This document shows, piece after piece, positions 53,673 to 60,611 of a DNA stretch of 64,000 nt. Source of the DNA: Cryptosporangium phraense (GTDB lineage: Bacteria; Actinomycetota; Actinomycetes; Mycobacteriales; Cryptosporangiaceae); contig NZ_VIRS01000019.1 of assembly GCF_006912135.1 (NCBI RefSeq), forward strand, positions 1-64,000, in the 5' to 3' direction. A model generated the notes under the pieces. That model had not been told where the DNA came from. It worked only from the letters and a program-made list of their open reading frames with translations, and did no database searches. The position numbers and the translations under genes were made by a program. Position 1 is the first letter of the stretch. Each line of letters starts with the position of its first letter.

Positions 53673-53727
53673 CCGGTCGGCCAGAAACTGGCTCTGGTGA
53701 CACCGATGGCGGCCGTCCGGGCTGTTC

Positions 53728-54327
53728 TCAGGCCGCGACCGGGGCCGGGTCGTGGGTCCGAGCCACCCGCAGCCCGATCACGAACAGGGCGGCATAGGCC
53801 AGGAAGTCGCTGAGCAGAGCGAATTGCGAGGGCAGGACGAACGAGCCGAACGGCGAGGCGATCAACAGCACCCCGACCCACCACGCGAATACCTTGGCCC
53901 TGATCACGGCGACGCCCAGGCCGATCAGACCGATCAGCATGAGCACCAGGGCGACGCCCTCGAACACCCCCCACCCGGGCACGCTGGTCGGGATCCCGCC
54001 GTGGTGCAGCACGTAGGGTTTGACGAAGGCCTCCAAGCAACCCTCGCAGATGTTCAGCATCACGAGGGCCGCGTAGAGGCCGACGTAACCGATCAGCGTC
54101 AGCCGTGCGGCCCGGCGACCCTGGGCGATCAGGACGGCCGGTAAGCCGAGCACGATGAGCAGGTCACCGGCGAGCGCGATGCCGTACAGCGGTGTCCACA
54201 GCGGATCGTCGTACCGGGCGTCGCCGGAGCCACCGACGAACAGGAGCCCGGCCAGGTAGCCGAGGCTGGCCACGGCACTCCCCACGAGCAGGGTGAGGCC
54301 GGCCAGACGAGCGCGGTCGAGGGGCAT
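53728..54327 (-). CDS. six-span membrane protein of unknown family
   Basis: A 199-residue membrane protein with about six hydrophobic segments and small hydrophilic loops, among them CEGCLEAFVKPYVLHHGGIP with two Cys and two His that might bind metal. No known family seen. ATG at 54327 with GAGGATCC upstream. It lies between the coiled-coil gene and the divergent sensor kinase. Confidence 0.65.
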   Translation of the reverse strand: MPLDRARLAGLTLLVGSAVASLGYLAGLLFVGGSGDARYDDPLWTPLYGIALAGDLLIVLGLPAVLIAQGRRAARLTLIGYVGLYAALVMLNICEGCLEAFVKPYVLHHGGIPTSVPGWGVFEGVALVLMLIGLIGLGVAVIRAKVFAWWVGVLLIASPFGSFVLPSQFALLSDFLAYAALFVIGLRVARTHDPAPVAA

Positions 54328-54557
54328 GGGATCCTCCGAACTCGGTCACCGCGGCCCTGACTGGCGCGGCGCTGACCAAAGGTTGGTGCTCGACCGTGGA
54401 CCAAGGCGTCCAGCGCGAGGCATGCACCCGAGAGCCGGAGGTCGGGTCAGAACGTCGTCGACGTGCGACCTGAGAAGGGCGACCATGCTCCTCAGGTACG
54501 ACGCCCTGAGTAGGGACCAGCGGTTACCGTCGGCCTCCGAGCCGACGAGGGGGGCCG

Positions 54558-55721
54558 ATGCCGAGCTACTTACGCCACGACGTCGCCCTTGCTGCGATCG
54601 TCACCGCCTTCGCCCAGCTGGATCTGCGGCTGAACCTCGACAACTCGCAGCATTACGGCTCGCAGCTGGTCTCCGCGCTGGTGACCCTGGTGATCACCGG
54701 CGTGCTGGTCTTCCGGCGCCGCGCCCCGGTCGCAACGGCAGTCACGGTCGCGGTCGCGGTGGCCGGGCCGGAGCTGTTCACGCAGCTGACGTTCCAGCTC
54801 TGGGGCGACTTCCTGCCGATCCTGATCGCCGCCTACTCGGTGGCCCGCTACGCGGACCGGAAGGGCGCGCTGATCGGCGCCGGCGCCGCCGCGCTGGCCC
54901 TGGCCGTGTGCATGCTGCGGCTTCCCGCGCTGCGCACGGTGGAGAACCTGCCGTTCGCGATCGTCCCCTACCTCGTGTCGGTCGTGGCCGGACGTGGGAT
55001 CAGACACCGGCAACGTCAACATGACGCCGAGCGGGGGCGGGCCGAACGGCTGGCGGCCGAACGCGAGGAGTCGATCCGGGCGGCGCTGGCCGAAGAGCGC
55101 GGCCGGATCGCTCGCGAGTTGCACGACATCGTCGCGCACTGCGTCAGCGTGATGGTCGTGCAGGCCGGCGCGGCGGAGGATCTCCTCGACCGCGACCCGG
55201 AGGCCGCGCGGGCGCCGTTGCGTTCGGTGCAGGAGACCGGCCGTGACGCCGTCGGCGAGCTGAGCCGGATGTTGGGCCTGCTCCGCCGCGCTGACCTGGG
55301 GATGGCCGCGACCCTGGCCCCGCAACCAGGCATCGCGGAGCTGTCCGCGCTGGTCGAGCAGGTCCGTGCGGCGGGCCTGCCGGTTCAGATGACCGTCGAC
55401 GGAGAGCCGCGCCCGTTGCCGCCCGGCGTCGAACTGACCGCCTACCGGGTCGTCCAGGAGGCGCTGACCAACACGTTGAAGCACGGCGGACCGGCCCGCG
55501 CCTCGGTTGCGGTGTGCTACGCCGACGAAACGCTGACGATCGAGGTGATCGACACGGGCAGGTCCGGCTCGACCGGCTCCGAACCGGTGGTCGGGACCGG
55601 GCACGGGCTGCTGGGCATGCGCGAACGAGTTGGCCTCTACGACGGTGAACTGACGGCCGGCCCGCGCTCCGAGGGCGGCTTCGGAGTCAAGGTGGAGCTA
55701 CCCCTGGAGGCGGCGCGATGA
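54558..55721 (+). CDS. NarL-type sensor histidine kinase
   Basis: A 387-residue kinase. Four membrane segments in residues about 10-150, then the HisKA_3 dimerisation domain with RGRIARELHDIVAHCVSVMV (phosphorylated His near 194) and a HATPase domain (N-box VVQEALTNTLKHGG near 300; G-box GTGHGLLGMRERV near 350). The stimulus is unknown. ATG at 54558. It overlaps the response regulator by 4 bp (ATGA). Confidence 0.9.
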   Translation: MPSYLRHDVALAAIVTAFAQLDLRLNLDNSQHYGSQLVSALVTLVITGVLVFRRRAPVATAVTVAVAVAGPELFTQLTFQLWGDFLPILIAAYSVARYADRKGALIGAGAAALALAVCMLRLPALRTVENLPFAIVPYLVSVVAGRGIRHRQRQHDAERGRAERLAAEREESIRAALAEERGRIARELHDIVAHCVSVMVVQAGAAEDLLDRDPEAARAPLRSVQETGRDAVGELSRMLGLLRRADLGMAATLAPQPGIAELSALVEQVRAAGLPVQMTVDGEPRPLPPGVELTAYRVVQEALTNTLKHGGPARASVAVCYADETLTIEVIDTGRSGSTGSEPVVGTGHGLLGMRERVGLYDGELTAGPRSEGGFGVKVELPLEAAR

Positions 55722-56392
55722 TCCGCGTGCTGCTGGTGGACGACCAGGCGCTGGTCCGAGGCGGCTTCCGCTCGATCCTCGCCGGTCAGGACGACATCGT
55801 CGTGGTGGGCGAGGCAGCCGACGGCGCGGAGGCGATCGAGCAGGCGCTGCTCACCTCCCCGGACGTCGTCGTGATGGACATCCGAATGCCCCGGTTGGAT
55901 GGCATCGAGGCCACCCGGCGGCTGTTCAGCGATGCCCGCTTGACCGCCCATGTGCTCATGCTCACCACGTTTGACCTGGACGAGTACGTCTACGCGGCGC
56001 TCCGCGCGGGAGCCAGCGGCTTCCTGCTCAAGAGCGCGCCACCGCGGGAGTTGGCCGGCGCGATCCGGACCGTCGCGGCCGGCGACTCGCTGCTCGCCCC
56101 GGAGATCACCCGACGGATGATCGAGGAGTACGTGCGCCGGCCGCGTCCCGGCACCCGCCCGGACGTCGAGCGGGCCCTGGATCGGCTGACTTCGCGCGAG
56201 CGGGAGGTGCTCGGCCTGATCGCCGGCGGCCGCTCCAACGCGGAGATCGCGGCGGTGCTGTTCCTCAGCGAGCCGACCGTCAAGACGCACGTCACCCGGA
56301 TTCTGGCGAAACTGGGCCTGCGCGACCGGGTGCAAGCCGTGGTCTTCGCCTACGAGTGCGGCCTCGTCCGCCCCGGCTCAGAAACCTGCTAG
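55718..56392 (+). CDS. NarL/LuxR-type response regulator
   Basis: A 224-residue regulator. The receiver's phosphorylated Asp is in VVMDIRMPRLDG near residue 53; the LuxR HTH is near 155-215 (LTSREREVLGLIAGGRSNAE). It is co-translated with the kinase. It is convergent with the FAD monooxygenase, 16 bp apart; its targets are unknown. Confidence 0.9.
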   Translation: MIRVLLVDDQALVRGGFRSILAGQDDIVVVGEAADGAEAIEQALLTSPDVVVMDIRMPRLDGIEATRRLFSDARLTAHVLMLTTFDLDEYVYAALRAGASGFLLKSAPPRELAGAIRTVAAGDSLLAPEITRRMIEEYVRRPRPGTRPDVERALDRLTSREREVLGLIAGGRSNAEIAAVLFLSEPTVKTHVTRILAKLGLRDRVQAVVFAYECGLVRPGSETC

Positions 56393-56408
56393 CGGTGTCC
56401 GTCGTCGG

Positions 56409-57569
56409 TCAGGCGTAGTCGGGGAGTTCGAGGCCATTGATCGCTCGGTCGATCAGGTCCATGTCCCACTCCTCCGGGCCGAGCGCGTCCGAGCGGGAGA
56501 CGTCGAGACTGCGGGCGTGCAGCCGCCCGATCTCCTGGTTGGCCTCGACGAACGGGCGCATCCGCTGTTCGTAGGCGGCGAACCCCTTCTCCGCGTCCCA
56601 CCCGGCGGCGGCCAGCTCCCCGGCCAGCAGATAGGCCCCCACCAGCGCCAGCCCGGTCCCCGCCCCCGACAACGGCGACGAACAGAACGCCGCGTCGCCG
56701 AGCAGGCCGACCCGGCCCGACGACCAGCGATCCATCACCACCTGGGCGACCTGGTCCAGATAGAAGTCCGGGGTGTCGTCCAAGTGCGCGAGGATCCGCG
56801 GAGCCAGCCAGCCCAGCCCGGCCGTCTGATCGCGCAGCAGACGCTTCTGCGCCGGGACGTCCCGATAGTCGATCTCGCTGGCGTCGGAGAGGAACGAGAA
56901 CATCGCCATCGCGCGGGTGGCGTCCTGGATCGGCCGCAGGCCGGCCGACCGGCCGGTCTCGGCCTCCTGGTAGTCGATCAGCCAGCGGTCCAGCCCGAAC
57001 TCGTTGGGCACCGTGTAGAACGCCATCATGCGGCCCAGATGGCGGACGAACCGCTCCCGCGGCCCGAAGACCATCGCCCGCAGCGAGGAGTGCAGCCCGT
57101 CGGCCCCGATGACCAGGTCGAAGCGGCGGCGGTCGCCGCCGGCCAGAACCACGTCGACCCCGTCGGCGTCCTGACCGAGCTCGGCGATCCGGTCACCGAA
57201 GACGTATTCGACGCCGTCGTGGGTGTCCTCGTACAGCACCCGGGACAGGTCCCCGCGCAGGATCTCGATCTCGGCGATGAAGCCGTCGCCGCCGTCGTCG
57301 TCCGCGCGGAAGGTCTCCAGCACCTGTCCGTCCGCGTCGACGATGTAGGCCCCCGCGGTGTCGGTGCGGGCCGCGCGGACGGCCTCGTCCAGGCCCATCC
57401 GCCGGACGACCTCCCGGGCCACCCCGCGCGCGTCCACCGCTTGCCCACCCGGACGCAGTTCGGGCGCCCGCTCCACCACCGTCACGTCGGCGCCGCGTCG
57501 GCGTAGCCAGTGGGCCAGGGCCGGCCCGGCAATGCTCGCCCCGGCCACCAACACCCGTGCGTTACTCAT
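56409..57569 (-). CDS. FAD-dependent monooxygenase (PHBH type)
   Basis: A 386-residue flavoprotein monooxygenase. VLVAGASIAGPALAHWLRRR near residues 5-24 binds FAD; DLVIGADGLHSSLR near 150 is the DG motif; GRVGLLGDAAFCSSPLSGAG near 275-294 is the GD motif. Hydroxylates an unknown, perhaps aromatic, substrate with NAD(P)H. ATG at 57569 with GCGGGAGCG upstream. It is divergent from the Nei gene. Confidence 0.85.
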   Translation of the reverse strand: MSNARVLVAGASIAGPALAHWLRRRGADVTVVERAPELRPGGQAVDARGVAREVVRRMGLDEAVRAARTDTAGAYIVDADGQVLETFRADDDGGDGFIAEIEILRGDLSRVLYEDTHDGVEYVFGDRIAELGQDADGVDVVLAGGDRRRFDLVIGADGLHSSLRAMVFGPRERFVRHLGRMMAFYTVPNEFGLDRWLIDYQEAETGRSAGLRPIQDATRAMAMFSFLSDASEIDYRDVPAQKRLLRDQTAGLGWLAPRILAHLDDTPDFYLDQVAQVVMDRWSSGRVGLLGDAAFCSSPLSGAGTGLALVGAYLLAGELAAAGWDAEKGFAAYEQRMRPFVEANQEIGRLHARSLDVSRSDALGPEEWDMDLIDRAINGLELPDYA

Positions 57570-57703
57570 GACGCTCCCGCTCCGCCGACCGAGCCACCCG
57601 GCCGATCGTACGGTCCGGCCGACGGGTTTCTCAGCCGTCCCGCGGGGCAACGACTAGCGCGTGAGTTCGAACCCCGCCGCGCAGCGCGAAGGCTGACGAG
57701 CCG

Positions 57704-58522
57704 GTGCCCGAGGGAGACACCGTGTTCCTGCTCGCGCGCCGCCTGAACGACCGGCTGCGCGGCCAGCTCGTGCAACGCTCGGACTTCCGCGTACCCCGCC
57801 ACGCCACCGCCGACCTGCGCGGCGCCACGCTGCTGGCCACCGACACCCACGGCAAACACTTGCTGACCAGGTTCGACGACCCCCGCAGCGGGCCGCTCAC
57901 CCTGCACACCCACCTGCGGATGGACGGTTCCTGGACGGTGCTCGGCCCGGGTAAGCGACTGCCCCGCCGGCTCCTGCCGGACGTCCGGATCCTCTTGGAC
58001 TTCGCCGACGGCCGCAGCGCGGCCGGTCTCAAGCTTCCCGTCGTCGAACTGGTGAAGACGGCCGACGAGGGACGGCTGACCGCTCACCTCGGCCCCGACC
58101 CGCTGCGCGACGACTGGGACCGCGACCTGGCGATCGCCCGGCTGACCGCGGACGCGGACCGGCCGGTCAGCGCCACGCTGCTCGACCAGACGCGGATGGC
58201 CGGCCTGGGCAACCTCTGGGTCAACGAGGTGTGTTACCTGCGCGGGATCTCGCCCTGGACCCCGATACGGAACGTCGACGTGCCCGCGCTGGTCGACCTG
58301 GCCACCCGGCTGCTGCGGTTCTCGGTCAGCACGCCGGGCGCCACCCAGGTCACGACCGGCGACCCGCGGCCCGGGAACTCCCACTGGGTCTCCGGACGGG
58401 CCGGGCGTCCGTGCCGGCGCTGTGGCACCCGGATCGAGGTGGTGGCCGAGGTCAGCGGTGACCCCGAACGCCGGCGTACCTGGTGGTGCCCGCGCTGCCA
58501 GCCCGGACCCGGGCCCGGCTGA
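57704..58522 (+). CDS. nei: endonuclease VIII-like DNA glycosylase (Nei/Fpg family)
   Basis: A 272-residue Fpg/Nei protein. Starts MPEGDTVFLLARRLNDRL: Pro2 and Glu3 are the catalytic pair. LDQTRMAGLGNLWVNEVCYL near 160-179 is the H2TH region; the C-terminal zinc finger is CRRCGTRI...WWCPRCQ. It excises oxidised pyrimidines and cleaves the strand. Start GTG at 57704. TGATG junction with the next gene. Confidence 0.9.
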   Translation: MPEGDTVFLLARRLNDRLRGQLVQRSDFRVPRHATADLRGATLLATDTHGKHLLTRFDDPRSGPLTLHTHLRMDGSWTVLGPGKRLPRRLLPDVRILLDFADGRSAAGLKLPVVELVKTADEGRLTAHLGPDPLRDDWDRDLAIARLTADADRPVSATLLDQTRMAGLGNLWVNEVCYLRGISPWTPIRNVDVPALVDLATRLLRFSVSTPGATQVTTGDPRPGNSHWVSGRAGRPCRRCGTRIEVVAEVSGDPERRRTWWCPRCQPGPGPG

Positions 58523-58764
58523 TGACGCGAATCGAGGCGGCCATCATCGACCTGCTGGCCCAGCGCGCTCCGGAGGCGACGATCTGTCCCTCCGAAGTCG
58601 CCCGGCAACTGGGCGGCAAGGACTGGCGGCCGATGATGGAACCGGTGCGCGCCGCCGCCCGGCGTCTGGTCGCGGCCGGGGAGGTCGAGATCACCCAGTC
58701 CGGCGAGGTGGTCGACCCGGAAACGGCCAAGGGCCCGATTCGGATTCGTCGCACTCAGAGCTAG
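58522..58764 (+). CDS. DUF3253 protein
   Basis: An 80-residue protein matching DUF3253: a small winged-helix-like fold (TRIEAAIIDLLAQRAPEATI, then SEVARQLGGKDWRPMMEPV). Function unknown. ATG overlaps the Nei stop (TGATG), so the two are co-translated. The link to base-excision repair is inferred only from this. Confidence 0.85.
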   Translation: MTRIEAAIIDLLAQRAPEATICPSEVARQLGGKDWRPMMEPVRAAARRLVAAGEVEITQSGEVVDPETAKGPIRIRRTQS

Positions 58765-58844
58765 ATGACCAACACGTTCGGTTCGTCACGCGGTGGATGG
58801 GTATCTCCACGAAGGAATCGTCCGCAGCAGCGAAGGGTCATTCG

Positions 58845-59402
58845 ATGGCCGCTCCCGACCTCCGCTCGCTCTTCCGCTCCGGCCCGGCGCGAACGGCGGC
58901 GATCATCGTCGTGCTGGTCGTGGCGATGCTGCTCGTCCGCGGGGCCACCAAGGACGACGACACCGGCTCGGCGTCCGGAACCGCGCAACCGTTGGCGCCG
59001 GCCCAGGGGGCCGGCGACCGGCCGGTGGACGGCGACGGGCAGGTGACGATCGGCTCCACCGTCATCGTGCCCCACCCGGCCGACGACGGCGGCGACCTGC
59101 GTTCCTACCGTGGCCAGCAGGCCGAGGGCCAGCAGGTGCTGGTGCTCTCGGTGCCGGCCGACGAGGGCTTCTGGGTGGGCAGCGGCCCGCTCGACCGGAT
59201 CTGGGTGCAGATGTCCGGCCCGGGCGAGTCCGGCTTCGTCGTCCAGTCGGGTCAGCACGTCAGCTTCACCGGCACCGTCGTCGAACACGACCGCGGGTTC
59301 GCCGACCGGGTCGGCGTCAACATGCTCGAGGGGGCCGCCCGGCTGACCTCGGAGGGCGCCCACCTGGAGGTCCCCCGCTCGACCGTCGTCCTGGCTGGGT
59401 GA
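58845..59402 (+). CDS. membrane-anchored hypothetical protein
   Basis: A 185-residue protein with one N-terminal membrane helix (residues about 18-35, AAIIVVLVVAMLLVRG), a linker rich in Asp, Gly and Ala, and a beta-rich extracytoplasmic domain (residues about 65-180) ending in EVPRSTVVLAG. The C-terminal strand pattern resembles an OB fold. No known family. The ATG at 58845 has GAAGGG 8 bases upstream; an ATG at 58797 is an alternative. Confidence 0.6.
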   Translation: MAAPDLRSLFRSGPARTAAIIVVLVVAMLLVRGATKDDDTGSASGTAQPLAPAQGAGDRPVDGDGQVTIGSTVIVPHPADDGGDLRSYRGQQAEGQQVLVLSVPADEGFWVGSGPLDRIWVQMSGPGESGFVVQSGQHVSFTGTVVEHDRGFADRVGVNMLEGAARLTSEGAHLEVPRSTVVLAG

Positions 59403-59478
59403 GCGCCCCGGCCGCGCTCGCCAGCTTCCTAGCCGGCAAAGCCCTCTGCCGGCGGCCGGTCTTCGGACACGACCCAGT

Positions 59479-59498
59479 CCGGCCGCTTACGCGGCCGG
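59479..59498. terminator. 8-bp stem-tetraloop hairpin
   Basis: CCGGCCGC (59479-59486), loop TTAC, GCGGCCGG (59491-59498). It lies after the 58845-59402 gene and at the end of the small minus-strand frame at 59487. No T-tract on either side. Confidence 0.35.
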
Positions 59499-59642
59499 CC
59501 GCTGGTCCGGACGGCGGGACTTGCCCCAGCGAACGGTCTCGCGAGGCCGGGAGATCAAAGCGTGTGCGGCCGGCGCCCCCGCTATCGCGAGGCCCATCCA
59601 CGGCATCCCGGCGGCCGCGCCGCCGTAGACGCGAATCCGCAC
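59487..59642 (-). CDS. tentative 51-residue small protein
   Basis: A 51-residue frame starting GTG at 59642, two bases after the stop of the disrupted gene, so the two could once have been an operon. It has a hydrophobic centre (AAGMPWMGLAIAGAPAAHAL) and a basic tail. No ribosome site is clear. Coding status is uncertain. Confidence 0.25.
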   Translation of the reverse strand: MRIRVYGGAAAGMPWMGLAIAGAPAAHALISRPRETVRWGKSRRPDQRPAA

Positions 59643-59690
59643 CTTTAGATCGACGTCATTTCGCGCGGCTGCTGCTCCGCCAGCAACGGC

Positions 59691-59696
59691 ACTAGA
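59691..59696 (+). repeat. 6-bp target-site duplication, left copy
   Basis: ACTAGA directly precedes the left end of the IS481-family element; the same six bases follow its right end. IS481-type elements are known to insert at NCTAGN. Confidence 0.8.
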
Positions 59697-60437
59697 TGTG
59701 CTGTCCAAGGACATTGGCACAGTTGTGACGACACGCTGTAGGTGGTGATGGACGGCGAGGGTCTCCTGGTCGTGGAGTGGAGCTGCTGAGAACCAGTTCC
59801 ACGAAACCGGGAGGCCTTCGTGTCCCACGCTAATGCCGCACTGACTCCTCGCGCACGCCTGAAACTCGGTCGGCTGGTCGTCGAGGAGGGATGGTCGGTG
59901 GCGCGGGCAGCCGAGTATTTCCGAGTCGCCTGGCGCACGGCGAAACGCTGGGCCGATCGCTAGGCAGCTATCGGCGAGGCCGGAATGCAGGACCGGTCCT
60001 CACGGCCGCATCGCAGTCCCTCGCGCACTCCGCTGCCTGTAATCGTGCATCTCCGCTGGAAACAGCGTCTGTCCCCAGTAGCGATCGGCGCCCGGCTCGG
60101 GATGCCGGCCTCCACGGTCCACGCCGTGCTGACCCGCTGCCGGCTGCATCGGCTCTGGCACCTCGACCGCGTCACCGATGAGCCGATTCGCCGCTACGAA
60201 CACGACCGGCCCGGCGCGTTGATCCACGTCGATGTGAAGAAGTCGATGTGAAGAAACTCGGCAACATTCCCGACGGCGGCGGCCACCGCTATCTGGGCCG
60301 CCAGCTCTACACCTCAGAAAACGACCGCCGCAAAGCACTACCGTCCTGGCTGCACCACTACAACCAACACCGACCCCACTCCGCGATCTCAGGCCGACCA
60401 CCCATCACTCGGTTGACCAACCTGCCTGGACAGCACA
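59697..60437 (+). mobile_element. decayed IS481-family insertion sequence, 741 bp
   Basis: Its perfect terminal inverted repeats are TGTGCTGTCCA (59697-59707) and its complement TGGACAGCACA (60427-60437). ACTAGA flanks both ends as a 6-bp target duplication at an NCTAGN site, characteristic of IS481. A complete element of this kind is usually about 1.1 kb, so roughly a third is missing. The transposase frame is broken in several places, so it cannot move by itself. It sits in a small membrane-protein gene downstream of valS. Confidence 0.85.
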
Positions 60438-60442
60438 ACTAG
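59820..60442 (+). pseudogene. IS481-family transposase, broken
   Basis: The frame starts GTG at 59820 with GGGAGG upstream. The N-terminal HTH (LVVEEGWSVARAAEYFRVAW) is normal, but codon 48 is TAG at 59961 where relatives have a Tyr codon. The frame continues to a 14-bp tandem duplication at 60228-60255 that shifts it, then HVDVKK-LGNIPDGGGHRYLGRQ joins directly to a C-terminal LPSWLHHYNQHRPHSAIS. The middle of the DDE catalytic domain, with the second Asp and the Glu, is deleted. The last codons AAC TAG come from the target site, not the element. Confidence 0.85.
60228..60255 (+). repeat. 14-bp tandem duplication in the transposase pseudogene
   Basis: GTCGATGTGAAGAA occurs at 60228-60241 and again at 60242-60255. 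In intact relatives it occurs once (encoding HVDVKK); the extra copy shifts the frame by 14 bases and gives a stop at 60249-60251. Confidence 0.85.
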
Positions 60443-60443
60443 A
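60438..60443 (+). repeat. 6-bp target-site duplication, right copy
   Basis: ACTAGA directly follows the right end of the IS481-family element and matches 59691-59696. Its TAG serves as the stop codon of the transposase frame. Confidence 0.8.
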
Positions 60444-60611
60444 GCCAGCGCCAATATGCCGAAGGTCGCGGATAACGCGAGCAACCACAGCGACGTCGCC
60501 CTCGCCCATGCGGGATGAAGATCTCGATTGCTGGTAGCAATCCAACCGAGCGCGGCCACTGTGGGGTTGGTCAGCCATCATCGAGCTCCTCACGTGGAAC
60601 TTCCGAGTCGC

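Larger units (their letters stand above)
59645..60581 (-). pseudogene. small membrane-protein gene interrupted by an IS481-family insertion
   Basis: Removing the insertion sequence 59697-60437 and one target copy joins the two flanks in one minus-strand frame: 60574-60438 then 59690-59645 gives 60 codons and a stop. The product has one membrane helix (SLWLLALSATFGILALALV) with an N-terminal WIATSNRDLHPAWARAT. Across the join it reads GILALALVPLLAEQQPREM. The likely ATG-ATG start at 60581-60576, with GAGGAG upstream, is out of frame by one base; one extra C in the CCCC run near 60563-60567 would explain it. Thus the gene probably carries an insertion and a frameshift. It lies just downstream of the valS stop. 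Confidence 0.65.

Noticed and set aside
59487-59828. A 113-residue minus-strand frame through the left end of the IS element
   Set aside because: Half of it lies in the insertion sequence; only the 51-codon part after 59642 is kept as tentative.
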